Virus record (IMG/VR): IMGVR_UViG_3300006077_000045
Location: 1-21,542 of that record
Direction: 5' to 3' (one strand)
DNA from: a virus
Length of the DNA: 21,542 bases
A model generated the notes under the pieces. The model did no database searches. It saw only the letters and a list, made by a program, of their open reading frames with translations, and was not told the DNA's origin. Shown here one piece after another: positions 1-8,311 of the stretch; position 1 is the first letter of the stretch; every line of letters begins with the position of its first letter. The position numbers were made by a program, and so were the translations under genes.

Positions 1-665
1 CCTCCTTTTGATTTTATATCAGCAGGCGTAGAATCGTAGATTCCATCTTTTACAACTTTATTCAGATACCCGATGGCAACTCTTCTGGCGTAACCGTCAT
101 CTCTATTTAGCTCCCCAAGAGTAGAGTCCAAGCCATCACTGATAGCTTCGCCAGATTCAAACTCGCTCCAGTTTGTTCTGTCTAACGTATCGTATGCTGA
201 GACGGCTCTTACGAATTCCTCTAGGTGACTAATATTAGCGGTAGCTGACTCAATAATAGACGCATACAACAATGCCACAGTTGGCATATTTTCGTTATAG
301 TGGTACCATTGGAATTCTTCTGATTCGAAGTGTTGGCTTATCGCTCTTACATCCACATTATCTGTATTAACAGCGTTTAACTTAGCGCGTTGCTCTTTTG
401 TAAGATATAAGTCGGTAACCAATATCAACAGGGTGCCTTCTTTATGAGACTCACCTTTGGCTATTAGTTTAGTTATTAGTTTATCTACGCCTATGTTGTC
501 TTCACCGTTTATCTGCTCAATGTCGCCTTCTCTAGCTTCGTGTGTAAGAAGAGAACATGAGAAACCGTCTAAGTCCACGTGACTTAAGTGGATTACCCGA
601 TCGTAATTCATGATGTCTATCGCAGGTACGTTTAGTTCTTCAAATGCTTGTTGTTCTTTTTTCAT
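1..665 (-). CDS. DHH/NrnB-like protein lacking DHH motif (3' end outside window)
   Basis: The reading frame starts at ATG 665 behind a good AAGGAG site and stays open to base 1, so the C-terminus lies outside the window (221 codons visible). Near the N-terminus HLSHVDLDGFSCS matches motif I (HxDxDG) of DHH-superfamily phosphoesterases, and LLILVTDLYLT matches motif II with its Asp. The layout, including the AVSAYDTLDRTNW segment, resembles the NrnB (oligoribonuclease/cyclic nucleotide phosphodiesterase) branch. Where the family has DHH, this protein reads ISQHF, so the metal-binding centre looks broken and catalysis is doubtful. It is a close paralogue of the gene at 813-2030, and a class A promoter motif lies upstream. 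Family assignment is by motif recall; the role in the phage is unknown. Confidence 0.6.
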   Translation of the reverse strand, partial: MKKEQQAFEELNVPAIDIMNYDRVIHLSHVDLDGFSCSLLTHEAREGDIEQINGEDNIGVDKLITKLIAKGESHKEGTLLILVTDLYLTKEQRAKLNAVNTDNVDVRAISQHFESEEFQWYHYNENMPTVALLYASIIESATANISHLEEFVRAVSAYDTLDRTNWSEFESGEAISDGLDSTLGELNRDDGYARRVAIGYLNKVVKDGIYDSTPADIKSKG

Positions 666-740
666 TTTATACTCCTTATAGTTAAGTATGGGATGACTCC
701 CGTTTTATTGCTTATAAATAAACACCTCTCTTATACACCA

Positions 741-760
741 TAATGATATGTGAGTAAAAT
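741..760 (-). promoter_or_regulatory. Class A promoter-like motif
   Basis: On the minus strand this reads ATTTTACTCACATATCATTA, one of seven copies of a shared motif in this window. It lies 76 bases upstream of the start codon at 665, giving the longest leader of the set. The leader holds a small GGGA/TCCC stem at 690-701. Function as a promoter is inferred from position and recurrence. Confidence 0.6.
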
Positions 761-781
761 ATCTTCGAATACTAAAACAAT

Positions 782-809
782 ATACAGTATACCATATGGT
801 ATACTGTAT
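782..809. repeat. Cassette palindrome 1 (perfect, 28 bp)
   Basis: Perfect inverted repeat with half-site ATACAGTATACCAT, centred at 795/796. It lies three bases past the stop codon of the leftward gene ending at 813 and upstream of the class A motif at 741-760. It could be a 3' hairpin terminator (only a short TTTT follows on the minus strand) or a protein-binding site. Confidence 0.85.
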
Positions 810-812
810 GTA

Positions 813-2030
813 TTATTTTAGCAATCTATTTATTGTAATGATATATTGATTGCGTAATAGACGGAGAGCTTTTCTCCATGTTCTTATTGCACCGGACTCT
901 ATAACAGTAGGTGTTGATTCGAACACTCCTCCTTCTATGACCTTTGCGATTTCTGCTAAATACCAGATGGCGACATCTCTAGTGTAATCATCATCTTTCT
1001 TTAACTCCCTTAGGTAAGTATACAAGCCATCGTCAATAGCCTCACCAGAAGCAAATACATTCCAGTTCGTTCTGTCGAATGTGTCATATGCCGACACAGC
1101 TTTTACAAATTCGTCGAAGTAACCGATATGAGCGGTACTAGGTCCACTAATAGCCGCATACAGTGACGCGGTAGATGACACACTTTCGTTATTGTAATAC
1201 CATTGATAATCTTCTAATTCAAAGCATCGTGTATGATTATTAGATATCGCCCTTACATCCACATTACCTGTGTTAACAGCATCTAACGTAGCGCGCTGTT
1301 CTTTGGTAATGTATAAGTCAGTAATCAGTATTAATAGACTGCCAGACGTATGAGATTTACCTTTGACTACTAATTCTTCGATAGTCTTATCCGCACCTGC
1401 TCTGTCTTCAACGTTTATCTGTTCAACGTTACCTTCTCTAGCTTTGTGCACAAGAGTTGAGCATGAGAAACCATCTAAGTCAACGTGACTTAAGTGGATC
1501 ACATGATCATAATCTGTTATGTTTAGCGCAGATACATTTAGTTCATTGGATTCCATATAAATATCCTTTTTTTTCATGAATTCTTCGAGATAACCGATAT
1601 TAGTGGTAGCTGACTCAATAATAGCCGCATACAGTAACGCTGCAGCTGACGCGTCTGTGTTGGTGTAATACCACGATGGGCGATCTTCCAATATGGTGCC
1701 TTGCGTATAATGATTAGATATCGCCCTTACATCCACGTTACCTGTGTTAATAGCGTCTAACTTAGCGCACTGTTCTATATTAATGTATAATCCAGTAATC
1801 AATATTAGTAGAGTACCTTCTTTATGATCTTTGCCTTTGACTACTAATTCATCTATAGTCTTATCTACGCCTGCTGAGCCTTGAGTTCTCAACTGCTCAA
1901 CGTAACCCTCTCTAGCTTCATGTGTTAACATGGAACATGAAAAACCATCTAAGTCCACATAACTTAAGTGAATTACGCGATCATAATCTGTGATGTTTAT
2001 TGGAGGTACATTTAGTTTATTGAAATCCAT
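813..2030 (-). CDS. Fused tandem DHH/NrnB-like protein, 405 aa
   Basis: I chose ATG 2030 rather than the more upstream in-frame start at 2072, because AAAAAGGATATTCA precedes it and the N-terminus then aligns with the paralogue at 1-665. Residues 1-151 are a truncated DHH-like copy (HLSYVDLDGFSCS, ILITGLY, AISNHYT). Residues about 159-405 are a complete second copy (HLSHVDLDGFSCS, ILITDLY, AISNNHT, AVSAYDTFDRTNW). Both copies have lost the DHH triad, and the first has also lost the motif II Asp (D to G). The join at residues 151-159 is a former leader: it still carries AAAAGGATATTTAT before an internal ATG at 1556, so a separate 247-aa product may also be made. It probably arose by deletion between tandem genes. 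Function unknown; a phosphodiesterase role is doubtful. Confidence 0.65.
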   Translation of the reverse strand: MDFNKLNVPPINITDYDRVIHLSYVDLDGFSCSMLTHEAREGYVEQLRTQGSAGVDKTIDELVVKGKDHKEGTLLILITGLYINIEQCAKLDAINTGNVDVRAISNHYTQGTILEDRPSWYYTNTDASAAALLYAAIIESATTNIGYLEEFMKKKDIYMESNELNVSALNITDYDHVIHLSHVDLDGFSCSTLVHKAREGNVEQINVEDRAGADKTIEELVVKGKSHTSGSLLILITDLYITKEQRATLDAVNTGNVDVRAISNNHTRCFELEDYQWYYNNESVSSTASLYAAISGPSTAHIGYFDEFVKAVSAYDTFDRTNWNVFASGEAIDDGLYTYLRELKKDDDYTRDVAIWYLAEIAKVIEGGVFESTPTVIESGAIRTWRKALRLLRNQYIITINRLLK

Positions 2031-2074
2031 TGAATATCCTTTTTTATTTTTATATACTATACTTAGTATCATAT

Positions 2075-2094
2075 TAATAATATGTGAATAGAAT
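2075..2094 (-). promoter_or_regulatory. Class A promoter-like motif
   Basis: On the minus strand this reads ATTCTATTCACATATTATTA, matching the class A consensus. It lies about 45 bases upstream of ATG 2030 and just downstream of palindrome 2, the usual order in this window. Confidence 0.6.
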
Positions 2095-2115
2095 AATTAG
2101 AATAGTAAAAAATAG

Positions 2116-2147
2116 ATATACAGTATACCATATGGTATACTGTATAT
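2116..2147. repeat. Cassette palindrome 2 (perfect, 32 bp)
   Basis: Perfect inverted repeat with half-site ATATACAGTATACCAT, centred at 2131/2132. It begins two bases past the stop codon of the leftward gene ending at 2150. On the minus strand it is followed by CTATTTTTTAC, a T-run that would suit an intrinsic terminator. Confidence 0.85.
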
Positions 2148-2149
2148 GT

Positions 2150-2902
2150 TTATTTTAATTCGCCTTGAGCTAATGCTTCGGGAATCTCTACGGGGGACAG
2201 GTCTTCATCTTCATCATCAGGGATTGGTTCTTTATTTTGATATTCTTCTGGAATCTCTTGCGGAGAAAGGTTATCGGGGACTGGCTCTTTATTTTGATAT
2301 TCTTCGGGAATCTCTTGTGGAGAATCGGGGATCTGTTTTTCATATTCGTCGTCAGGGATCGGCTCTTCGCCATAGTCTTCGCGAACATCTTTCGGAGCTA
2401 TCGACGCTTCGTCTTCGGTAGTTGGTTCTTCAGTGGTGGTACCGGATAGTAAGCTAATTGTATCATCATAGATCTTTCCTAACGTACCAGTATGGATATC
2501 TAAGAAGGCTTCACCTACCTCTTTAGCTTTATCTTCATCTCCCTCGATCACTTCATATGAAATGTCCCCTCCGTCGAATAGACGTAACGATATGGTGACG
2601 TCATCTTTCTTACAGACAATACTACCTGTACCTGCGACTAAACTAATTTCATAATCAGTGATTTCGCTCTTTATCTTACCATTGATAATGGCATCAGCAG
2701 CAAACTGCTTTATTTGCATCTCTTTATGTTCATCTGGTAAACCGCTTATGAAATACTCTAGTATACCTGTCGCTATTAGTCTCAGTACGACTTTATCCTC
2801 TTTATTAGCTTTCATGTTATCACACCCAGCATACGCTGTCCACAATGCTACGATCTCTGGAGACGCTTCTACTTGTTCTTCTGGTTTGTTTCGTTTTGAC
2901 AT
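2150..2902 (-). CDS. Unrecognised protein with acidic Pro-rich tail repeats, 250 aa
   Basis: I do not recognise a family. The start at ATG 2902 has a good AAGGA site. Residues 1-150 look globular and soluble, with no signal peptide or membrane segment. From about residue 155 the chain becomes acidic and Pro/Glu-rich and contains near-identical units SPQEIPEEYQNKEPVPD (194-210) and SPQEIPEEYQNKEPIPD (213-229), with a decayed third unit near 236. The gene follows the portal gene on the same strand, but a terminator-like hairpin and its own class A motif separate them, so it is probably expressed independently of the portal. It may be an accessory virion or host-interaction protein; that is only a guess from context. 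Confidence 0.7.
   Translation of the reverse strand: MSKRNKPEEQVEASPEIVALWTAYAGCDNMKANKEDKVVLRLIATGILEYFISGLPDEHKEMQIKQFAADAIINGKIKSEITDYEISLVAGTGSIVCKKDDVTISLRLFDGGDISYEVIEGDEDKAKEVGEAFLDIHTGTLGKIYDDTISLLSGTTTEEPTTEDEASIAPKDVREDYGEEPIPDDEYEKQIPDSPQEIPEEYQNKEPVPDNLSPQEIPEEYQNKEPIPDDEDEDLSPVEIPEALAQGELK
2216..2323 (-). repeat. In-gene tandem repeat encoding SPQEIPEEYQNKEP units
   Basis: Two near-identical copies with a period of 57 bases (19 codons) lie inside the 250-aa gene, followed by a diverged third. They encode an acidic, Pro-rich, probably disordered tail. Repeats of this kind can change copy number by slippage. Confidence 0.75.
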
Positions 2903-2931
2903 AAATATCCTTTATAAATTGTGTGTCAATA

Positions 2932-2950
2932 TAATAATATGTGAATAAAA
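2932..2950 (-). promoter_or_regulatory. Class A promoter-like motif
   Basis: On the minus strand this reads TTTTATTCACATATTATTA. It lies about 30 bases upstream of ATG 2902 and overlaps the T-run of the portal terminator, so termination and re-initiation signals are merged. Confidence 0.6.
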
Positions 2951-2992
2951 AAACTTGACTCTGTTCATCTTGGATATCCAAGATGAACAGAG
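2947..2992 (-). terminator. Intrinsic terminator after portal gene
   Basis: A perfect 34 bp inverted repeat (2959-2992, half-site CTCTGTTCATCTTGGAT) starts 20 bases past the portal stop codon. On the minus strand it is followed by AAG and seven T's (2947-2953). Its sequence is unrelated to the ATACAGTATACCAT palindromes, although it occupies the equivalent place upstream of a class A motif. Confidence 0.75.
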
Positions 2993-3012
2993 ATTTGTTA
3001 CATATAGTCAGG

Positions 3013-5487
3013 TTATTCGACATCTATAGGGTCGCCTTCGTCTTCACCTCCGGCTGGCGTAGGGTCATCTGGATCACCTTCATCTCCGGCTGATGTAGGA
3101 TCATCTGGATCATCTATAGGGTTGCCCTCATCTTCGCCTCCGGCCGGTGTAAGGTCATCTGGATCATCTTCCTCTTTGATCACTGCTGATTTTTTCACCC
3201 TTTTATTTTGTTTACGGAATCCCTTCATAGCTTTTGCTATGTTGGATATGTATATATTGTACTCGTCTAACACAGATGAATCTATCTCGCCGGTATCATC
3301 CGTCTCAAACACAGAGGCTAAATCTTCCATATAACCATTCTCTCGCATCCATCTCCTTAAGAGACTGTTCTTGATAGATTGTTGTAGTGTATCAATATCA
3401 TCGCTTAAATCTCCAGCAAAGTCTTCAGGTAACGCATCTTCGCTAAAGAACATTTCGATATAATCGTCTAGTGATTCTTTATAGTTATCGAACGCTTCTT
3501 TACTTCCATCTTCGGCTATTTCCACTTTAGGTAGAGTTACGTCTAACCCATTGATGTAGTTTTCAAATAGGAATTCTACTAATTCGTTTTTATTAATACC
3601 CTTTGCATCTAACGCCTCATTGAAGCCGTCGTTCATGTTCTTCTCTATAATCTTCAGACTAGCCGTTAATATGTGTTTCACTTGTGAATTAATATACCCA
3701 TCGTATTTAATATAGCGTACCACGTCTTTTGTTATCAATGGGTTCAATTTCATTTGAATTCTAGAAATACGTCTAGCTTGCAATGCGTTATTGGCTACCA
3801 CAGTAGCGGCAAAATCAGCATCTTTCGTATTCTCCACTGTTTCTGGTGAGAGACCCATCTTCATATACATCGTACGTTTGAGCTCGTCTTCTGTTTCTGT
3901 ATCAGGTACTACGTGGCTGATACTCTTCTCAGATGTATTTATCGACATATCTGGTAGGTCAGCATGTTTAAATGTGAAACTAAACCCATATTTGTGTAGC
4001 CAATCCACTATATCTGAGGTTTTAGATAGACCTACAGGCAAAGATAGAGATCTAGTGTTCATGATATATGATCTAATTGACTCCATTGTTTTAGGAGCAT
4101 CTGGGTCATTATCGTCTAAAGTCACATCTACTTCCGTATTTGGTATACTATTCCTAATCAACGCAGAGATCTTAGCAAATCTTAACATAGTCCGTAAAGA
4201 ACTAATCGTGCTCAGACCTTCCAATATTGGTTTACCGGTACCGTTCGGTCTATAATTAAATGCGTAATAAGTCAACTGCGATGCTGGTACGTATAGTAAC
4301 CTAGTCTTTAGATCTTTGAGAGCTCTATCTAATACTATTCTATATAACGTTTCTTTATCATCATCGCTAACGTAGGCTCCTCCTATCTTGTTCCGAATAC
4401 CGTTAGTTAGTTTAGCATCAATAGCTTGGCTTAATACCTCGTCACTATTAGGTATCTTAGGAGCGGATGCTGAACTACTCTTCACGTTCTCTTTGGCTTT
4501 CGATACTAAATTAGACATCATAGTTTTGATTTCGTTCTTGTCTGATTCTTGGACGGACCCTAAAATCGGAGAACCCTTACCGTCCAGCAATATGAAATAC
4601 CCAAAATGTTTACTTATGTCATTTGTAAAATGTAGAGGCACCACTGATTCCATAGGTAAGCGCATTACCAACCCTCTGGTGTTGTCCACTGTATATGATG
4701 TCATGTCTAAATTATCATTAGACTTCTTATCGGAGTGTGCGTTAAATATATCCATGATATCTGATTGTTTACGTTTAGTCTGCGCAGCATCGCCTATAGC
4801 CTCCGTAGTGACTACGTCTATCGAACTCATAGCATCTGCTATATTATCAGCTATCATCAGTACCGACGTATCGTTGGTTAGACTTATGTTAGCTAGAGCA
4901 TTGTTAACCACTCTATCGCGAGTCTTTAAAGGCGAACATAGCGCGCTCACTTCGCTCTCTACAGATGCAGTTGATAAATTCACCAATTCCACTAGTTTAG
5001 TAGATGGTATGAATAGTTTACAAAAAGCACCCTTTGTGATATACGATTCTTTTACTATATCGTATAAGTCGTTCTCTAACTTATGAGTAGTTTTAATCTC
5101 CTTTTGCACGAACGAGTTCAGTGCGAATGTCACTTGAGCAGGCAATACTCCAACATCGGCTTTGAAGAAGAGGTTTGTCCTAAATAGGTCATTCGGAGAT
5201 AGTATACTAGAGACCAAAGTCTGAGCGGCTAACTCAATATCAGGATGTGCTTCGAATATTTGCTCTATTAGATCTATTCTCGAATGAGTGTATTTGGCGA
5301 TTGCATCTAGCGATGCTCTGGTCACGTTAGCTTTAGTAGCTTGCTTCTTACGATTTGTCTCTTCTAGCCTGATAGTCTCTTTATTCTTAGATGGTTTCTT
5401 TTCTTGAGCTAACACTCGCAAAATATCAGGTGAGTCTAATTTAGTAACAGGTAGTGTAGGCAGTAAGCCTAGTTCAGGTTTCTTCAT
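3013..5487 (-). CDS. Portal protein, 824 aa
   Basis: Probable portal vertex protein, the dodecameric ring through which DNA enters and leaves the head. The frame can be opened from a TTG at 5499, but ATG 5487 is preferred because GGAG lies six bases before it and overlaps that TTG. Portal-like segments of large phages include IFEAHPDIELAAQTLVSSIL (about residues 77-96), RLPMESVVPLHF followed by KHFGYFILLDGKG (about 276-305), and KMGLSPETVEN followed by FAATVVANNALQARR (about 543-573). The length suits a jumbo-phage portal. The last 50 residues are an acidic disordered tail of imperfect DDPDDPTPAGGEDEGDPI-like units (DNA 3016-3177). A class B motif drives it, and a strong terminator follows. 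The call rests on recalled sequence patterns, not a search. Confidence 0.75.
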   Translation of the reverse strand: MKKPELGLLPTLPVTKLDSPDILRVLAQEKKPSKNKETIRLEETNRKKQATKANVTRASLDAIAKYTHSRIDLIEQIFEAHPDIELAAQTLVSSILSPNDLFRTNLFFKADVGVLPAQVTFALNSFVQKEIKTTHKLENDLYDIVKESYITKGAFCKLFIPSTKLVELVNLSTASVESEVSALCSPLKTRDRVVNNALANISLTNDTSVLMIADNIADAMSSIDVVTTEAIGDAAQTKRKQSDIMDIFNAHSDKKSNDNLDMTSYTVDNTRGLVMRLPMESVVPLHFTNDISKHFGYFILLDGKGSPILGSVQESDKNEIKTMMSNLVSKAKENVKSSSASAPKIPNSDEVLSQAIDAKLTNGIRNKIGGAYVSDDDKETLYRIVLDRALKDLKTRLLYVPASQLTYYAFNYRPNGTGKPILEGLSTISSLRTMLRFAKISALIRNSIPNTEVDVTLDDNDPDAPKTMESIRSYIMNTRSLSLPVGLSKTSDIVDWLHKYGFSFTFKHADLPDMSINTSEKSISHVVPDTETEDELKRTMYMKMGLSPETVENTKDADFAATVVANNALQARRISRIQMKLNPLITKDVVRYIKYDGYINSQVKHILTASLKIIEKNMNDGFNEALDAKGINKNELVEFLFENYINGLDVTLPKVEIAEDGSKEAFDNYKESLDDYIEMFFSEDALPEDFAGDLSDDIDTLQQSIKNSLLRRWMRENGYMEDLASVFETDDTGEIDSSVLDEYNIYISNIAKAMKGFRKQNKRVKKSAVIKEEDDPDDLTPAGGEDEGNPIDDPDDPTSAGDEGDPDDPTPAGGEDEGDPIDVE

Positions 5488-5510
5488 ATCATTCTCCAAA
5501 AAGGGTTATT

Positions 5511-7586
5511 ATGTTTTCAAGTAAGCGCGTTAGCGAGAATCTTTCATTGGTCAATTCTTTAACCATAAAAATGTCCTCAATAGCAGAGTCTATGAATTAT
5601 GAATTAGAGAAATTTGGCGTCACATTTGACGTAAATGATCTCACAACATGGTCATATTATAAAAACATATCAGGGCAAAAACATTCGGCGAATACCGATA
5701 TTTACTTCACATCTATAGAAACCAACGAAGAGATAGAATTAACGAAAGCTAATTTATCTATTTACCAAAAATCAAGAGCTGAACTATTAAAGTATGATAC
5801 GTACTTCTCCGATCTAGCGAAGAAGTACTCTGGACAAGAGTTATATATAAGAGGCGTCCTATCGTCAATAGATATAAACGATGCCATATCGGCACCAGAT
5901 GGTAAGATATTGTATGCGAACGAGGATTTCTTAGATTATAACGAGACATCTGTTCTGCAACGGCTCTCATCTGCATCAGAAAGGTTTGTAGATAGGTGGG
6001 ATATACCACAATACTCTCTAATAGAAAATTTATACGCACCTGCCATATACGGTGTGTTAATTAACTTTCTAATTGTAAAGATACACTTAATAAGGTTAGA
6101 GAATATATCTACAGTGGAGATATCTGATAGTTATATAAAAGATACATTAGACTCTTACATGGGAGTAGGCAAATTCGCATCGTCTTTGAATAAAGCTTCT
6201 AAGTTATGGTTATCAAAAGTTATTAAGTATATTACCTTTAACATAGGTAAAGAGATTACCATGGATCTAATGGATAAAAATCTCCTGAGACCAAACGGAA
6301 TTAGCATGAGAGAAGTGAATGTCGTACAGAGTTCTCCTAGAGATACTGGTTCTACTGACCCTACGGTGGACAATACTGTATATACTGATAACGTCTTGTA
6401 TACCGTACTTAAGAACGGTGATAATAAGGTATTAGAACCGAAGTTATTTTCCGAACTAAACGAAGAGTCGTTTATAAATGAATCGCTAAGAGCTGACTAC
6501 GCACAAGGTTCATATAAGTTTGCAAACACAAAACAACGTCTTGTTGATTCCGACATGGATGAGCGCACGAAGTTCTACGTGTTGCAGAAGAGCGAAGACG
6601 TAAACTTTGTTATACATAGCAACTATAAGATAATCACTGACTCCATAGTATTGATGTTCAACCAACTATCCGGTCTAATCAAAGGAGGTACGTCGGAACT
6701 AATCACTTCTTCTGGAGTTAGTTACGACATATCGAACTCTGATCTATTCGACTACTTCTTATATGGCATAGGTAAGGCTGTTGGTAACTCAGATGACGAT
6801 GTCGTAGACAATGCTACAATCGGAGATATAATCAGTTGGGATCCGGTATCGTTAATAAAACACGATTTCTCAATAGATGATGCTTTAGCTAATCTACATG
6901 AAAGTACTTCTGAATATAGAACTATCTTATCTGCTATGAAGGATGCGTTAATAGATCCAAATGGAGCCTCTATATCGGACTATATATCAGCCCAGCTAAA
7001 AGCCCAATCTATATTAGGGTCTTGTGCTCCTAGAATAGAGGGTCCCGTGCAAGAGGCGGAGTTATTATCTATAATAAAATGCATCACCATGGATCCGTTC
7101 CCTATGACGATTGCTACGACGTACGGAGATTTAATAACTGGAAATGTAATGGATAGTGTATATGCCGAATACGACATAAATAACGTATTAGATGTTGTTT
7201 CGTCATTGTCTGGTTCCATTATAGATAAGAATGCTAAATCGATAGAGTTACTGAATGCTTTGAAGAATGTCGTGAAAGCTCTCACATCGTATACGGTCTA
7301 TCCGTTGGTGGATATATCGTTTTCAGATGAATTCGCTAACACGAACAAGATTGGTGTTCTAGAAGGAGAGATGATCACGTATGTAGGGGACGTCGAAATA
7401 CGTCGCGGAGTTGTGGCCGCTGTGATAGATGACGCTATAGGCAATGATGAGAGGTTAACGGTAGATGTATTGGAACAATCGCTACTATACTCCACATCGG
7501 ACGATAATAGGTCAATGGGTATCTTTGTAGATGCTAATAAAAGAAGCACTATCTTCATAGAGAGACCTATATTAATATCGGATTAA
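5511..7586 (+). CDS. Unrecognised large protein, probably virion-associated, 691 aa
   Basis: I do not recognise a family. The start at ATG 5511 has a modest AAGGG site; the next Met (codon 21) has none. The chain is soluble, rich in Ile/Ser/Asp, without signal peptide, clear membrane anchor or nucleotide-binding motif. A short hydrophobic stretch near residues 180-195 is not a convincing membrane segment. Size and position next to the portal gene suggest a structural or morphogenetic protein such as a baseplate, tail or inner-head component; this is inference from context. It runs divergently from the portal with only 23 bases between start codons, and the portal's class B motif lies within its first codons. 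No class A or B motif is visible on its own strand, so its promoter is unidentified. Confidence 0.7.
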   Translation: MFSSKRVSENLSLVNSLTIKMSSIAESMNYELEKFGVTFDVNDLTTWSYYKNISGQKHSANTDIYFTSIETNEEIELTKANLSIYQKSRAELLKYDTYFSDLAKKYSGQELYIRGVLSSIDINDAISAPDGKILYANEDFLDYNETSVLQRLSSASERFVDRWDIPQYSLIENLYAPAIYGVLINFLIVKIHLIRLENISTVEISDSYIKDTLDSYMGVGKFASSLNKASKLWLSKVIKYITFNIGKEITMDLMDKNLLRPNGISMREVNVVQSSPRDTGSTDPTVDNTVYTDNVLYTVLKNGDNKVLEPKLFSELNEESFINESLRADYAQGSYKFANTKQRLVDSDMDERTKFYVLQKSEDVNFVIHSNYKIITDSIVLMFNQLSGLIKGGTSELITSSGVSYDISNSDLFDYFLYGIGKAVGNSDDDVVDNATIGDIISWDPVSLIKHDFSIDDALANLHESTSEYRTILSAMKDALIDPNGASISDYISAQLKAQSILGSCAPRIEGPVQEAELLSIIKCITMDPFPMTIATTYGDLITGNVMDSVYAEYDINNVLDVVSSLSGSIIDKNAKSIELLNALKNVVKALTSYTVYPLVDISFSDEFANTNKIGVLEGEMITYVGDVEIRRGVVAAVIDDAIGNDERLTVDVLEQSLLYSTSDDNRSMGIFVDANKRSTIFIERPILISD
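5513..5524 (-). promoter_or_regulatory. Class B promoter-like motif for portal gene
   Basis: On the minus strand this reads TTACTTGAAAAC, 25 bases upstream of the portal ATG at 5487. It overlaps codons 1-5 of the divergent 691-aa gene, so these bases serve two functions. Confidence 0.65.
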
Positions 7587-7592
7587 ATAACA

Positions 7593-7624
7593 CACTATCA
7601 CATGTCATGTGACATGTGATAGTG
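7593..7624. terminator. Bidirectional hairpin between convergent genes
   Basis: A 15-bp perfect stem (left arm CACTATCACATGTCA, 7593-7607) with a 2-base loop lies between the stop codons at 7586 (+) and 7626 (-). T-runs on either side are weak. The position between convergent genes supports a shared terminator. Confidence 0.65.
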
Positions 7625-7625
7625 A

Positions 7626-8285
7626 TTATATGTTTATGTCGATGTGTATAGCTTTGAACACTTGCTTCAATGTAGTGGTAGCGCCTGTCTTGGTGATGAA
7701 CGGCGCTAACGTAGCTTTATCTACTACACCATTATTAAATAATTGAGTCTTCAGCATATTGGAGGCGGATATATCACCACCTCTAATTCCTACTAACTCT
7801 CTTAGAGTATTATCTAACCCTAAAGATTTCAGTATGTTTATTTCATTTAAAGTAATCTCTCCGGATTTACTATCACTAGTCACCTGACCAGTTAACGCAT
7901 TCCTAGATTTAAGATTATCGTGTACACTAAAGTTTTTAGATATAGTCTGACTCATAGCAGCTATAGGCATTGGTAATACCATAAACTCATTATTGGGCAT
8001 GTAGCTATCTTCCCCGTTCATGATGTTTAACTTCTTAAACAGTCTCACGCCATGTTTTTGCATTAGCTTCTTATTTCTATTCAGATCCAACTTAACGTTC
8101 TTATCAGAGTTAGGAGCAAATATACTTATACCATAAACACCGGTCCTGATGTCCGTCATCATGCTATCGAATTCTACGTCAGACATACGCTTAAATAGCT
8201 TTGAGTACATCTTAGAGTTAGTCTTAGATGGGTCTATCTCATCCAACCTAGATAAGATCATCTTCTCTACCTTGCCTCTTTTCAT
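7626..8285 (-). CDS. Unrecognised protein with possible RNA polymerase beta C-terminal resemblance, 219 aa
   Basis: Start ATG 8285 follows AGGGAG at good spacing. No signal peptide or membrane segment. Residues about 110-180 contain SKNFSVHDNLKSRN, LTGQVTSDSKSGEI, then LKSLGLDNTLRELVGIRGGD. The order and spacing recall the conserved C-terminal block of bacterial RNA polymerase beta (DKIHARS, GGQRFGEMEVWALE, YTLQEMLTVKSDD). The likeness is faint and could be convergent, and the protein is far shorter than a beta subunit. It also fits a family of small virion proteins in jumbo phages with LTGQxTxxSK and RGGD signatures. It is the last gene of the leftward run from the class B motif at 9118-9129, 26 bases after its neighbour. 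Function not established. Confidence 0.7.
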   Translation of the reverse strand: MKRGKVEKMILSRLDEIDPSKTNSKMYSKLFKRMSDVEFDSMMTDIRTGVYGISIFAPNSDKNVKLDLNRNKKLMQKHGVRLFKKLNIMNGEDSYMPNNEFMVLPMPIAAMSQTISKNFSVHDNLKSRNALTGQVTSDSKSGEITLNEINILKSLGLDNTLRELVGIRGGDISASNMLKTQLFNNGVVDKATLAPFITKTGATTTLKQVFKAIHIDINI

Positions 8286-8311
8286 TTAGACTCCCTCTGT
8301 CTCTTAAATAT

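Noticed and set aside
3791-4255. Open frame of 154 codons antisense to the portal gene
   Set aside because: Shadow of the portal coding sequence, with no start signals of its own.
4388-5086. Long open frame (232 codons) antisense to the portal gene
   Set aside because: It lies fully inside the portal gene, has no ribosome site or promoter motif, and its translation looks like a low-complexity mirror of the portal codons.
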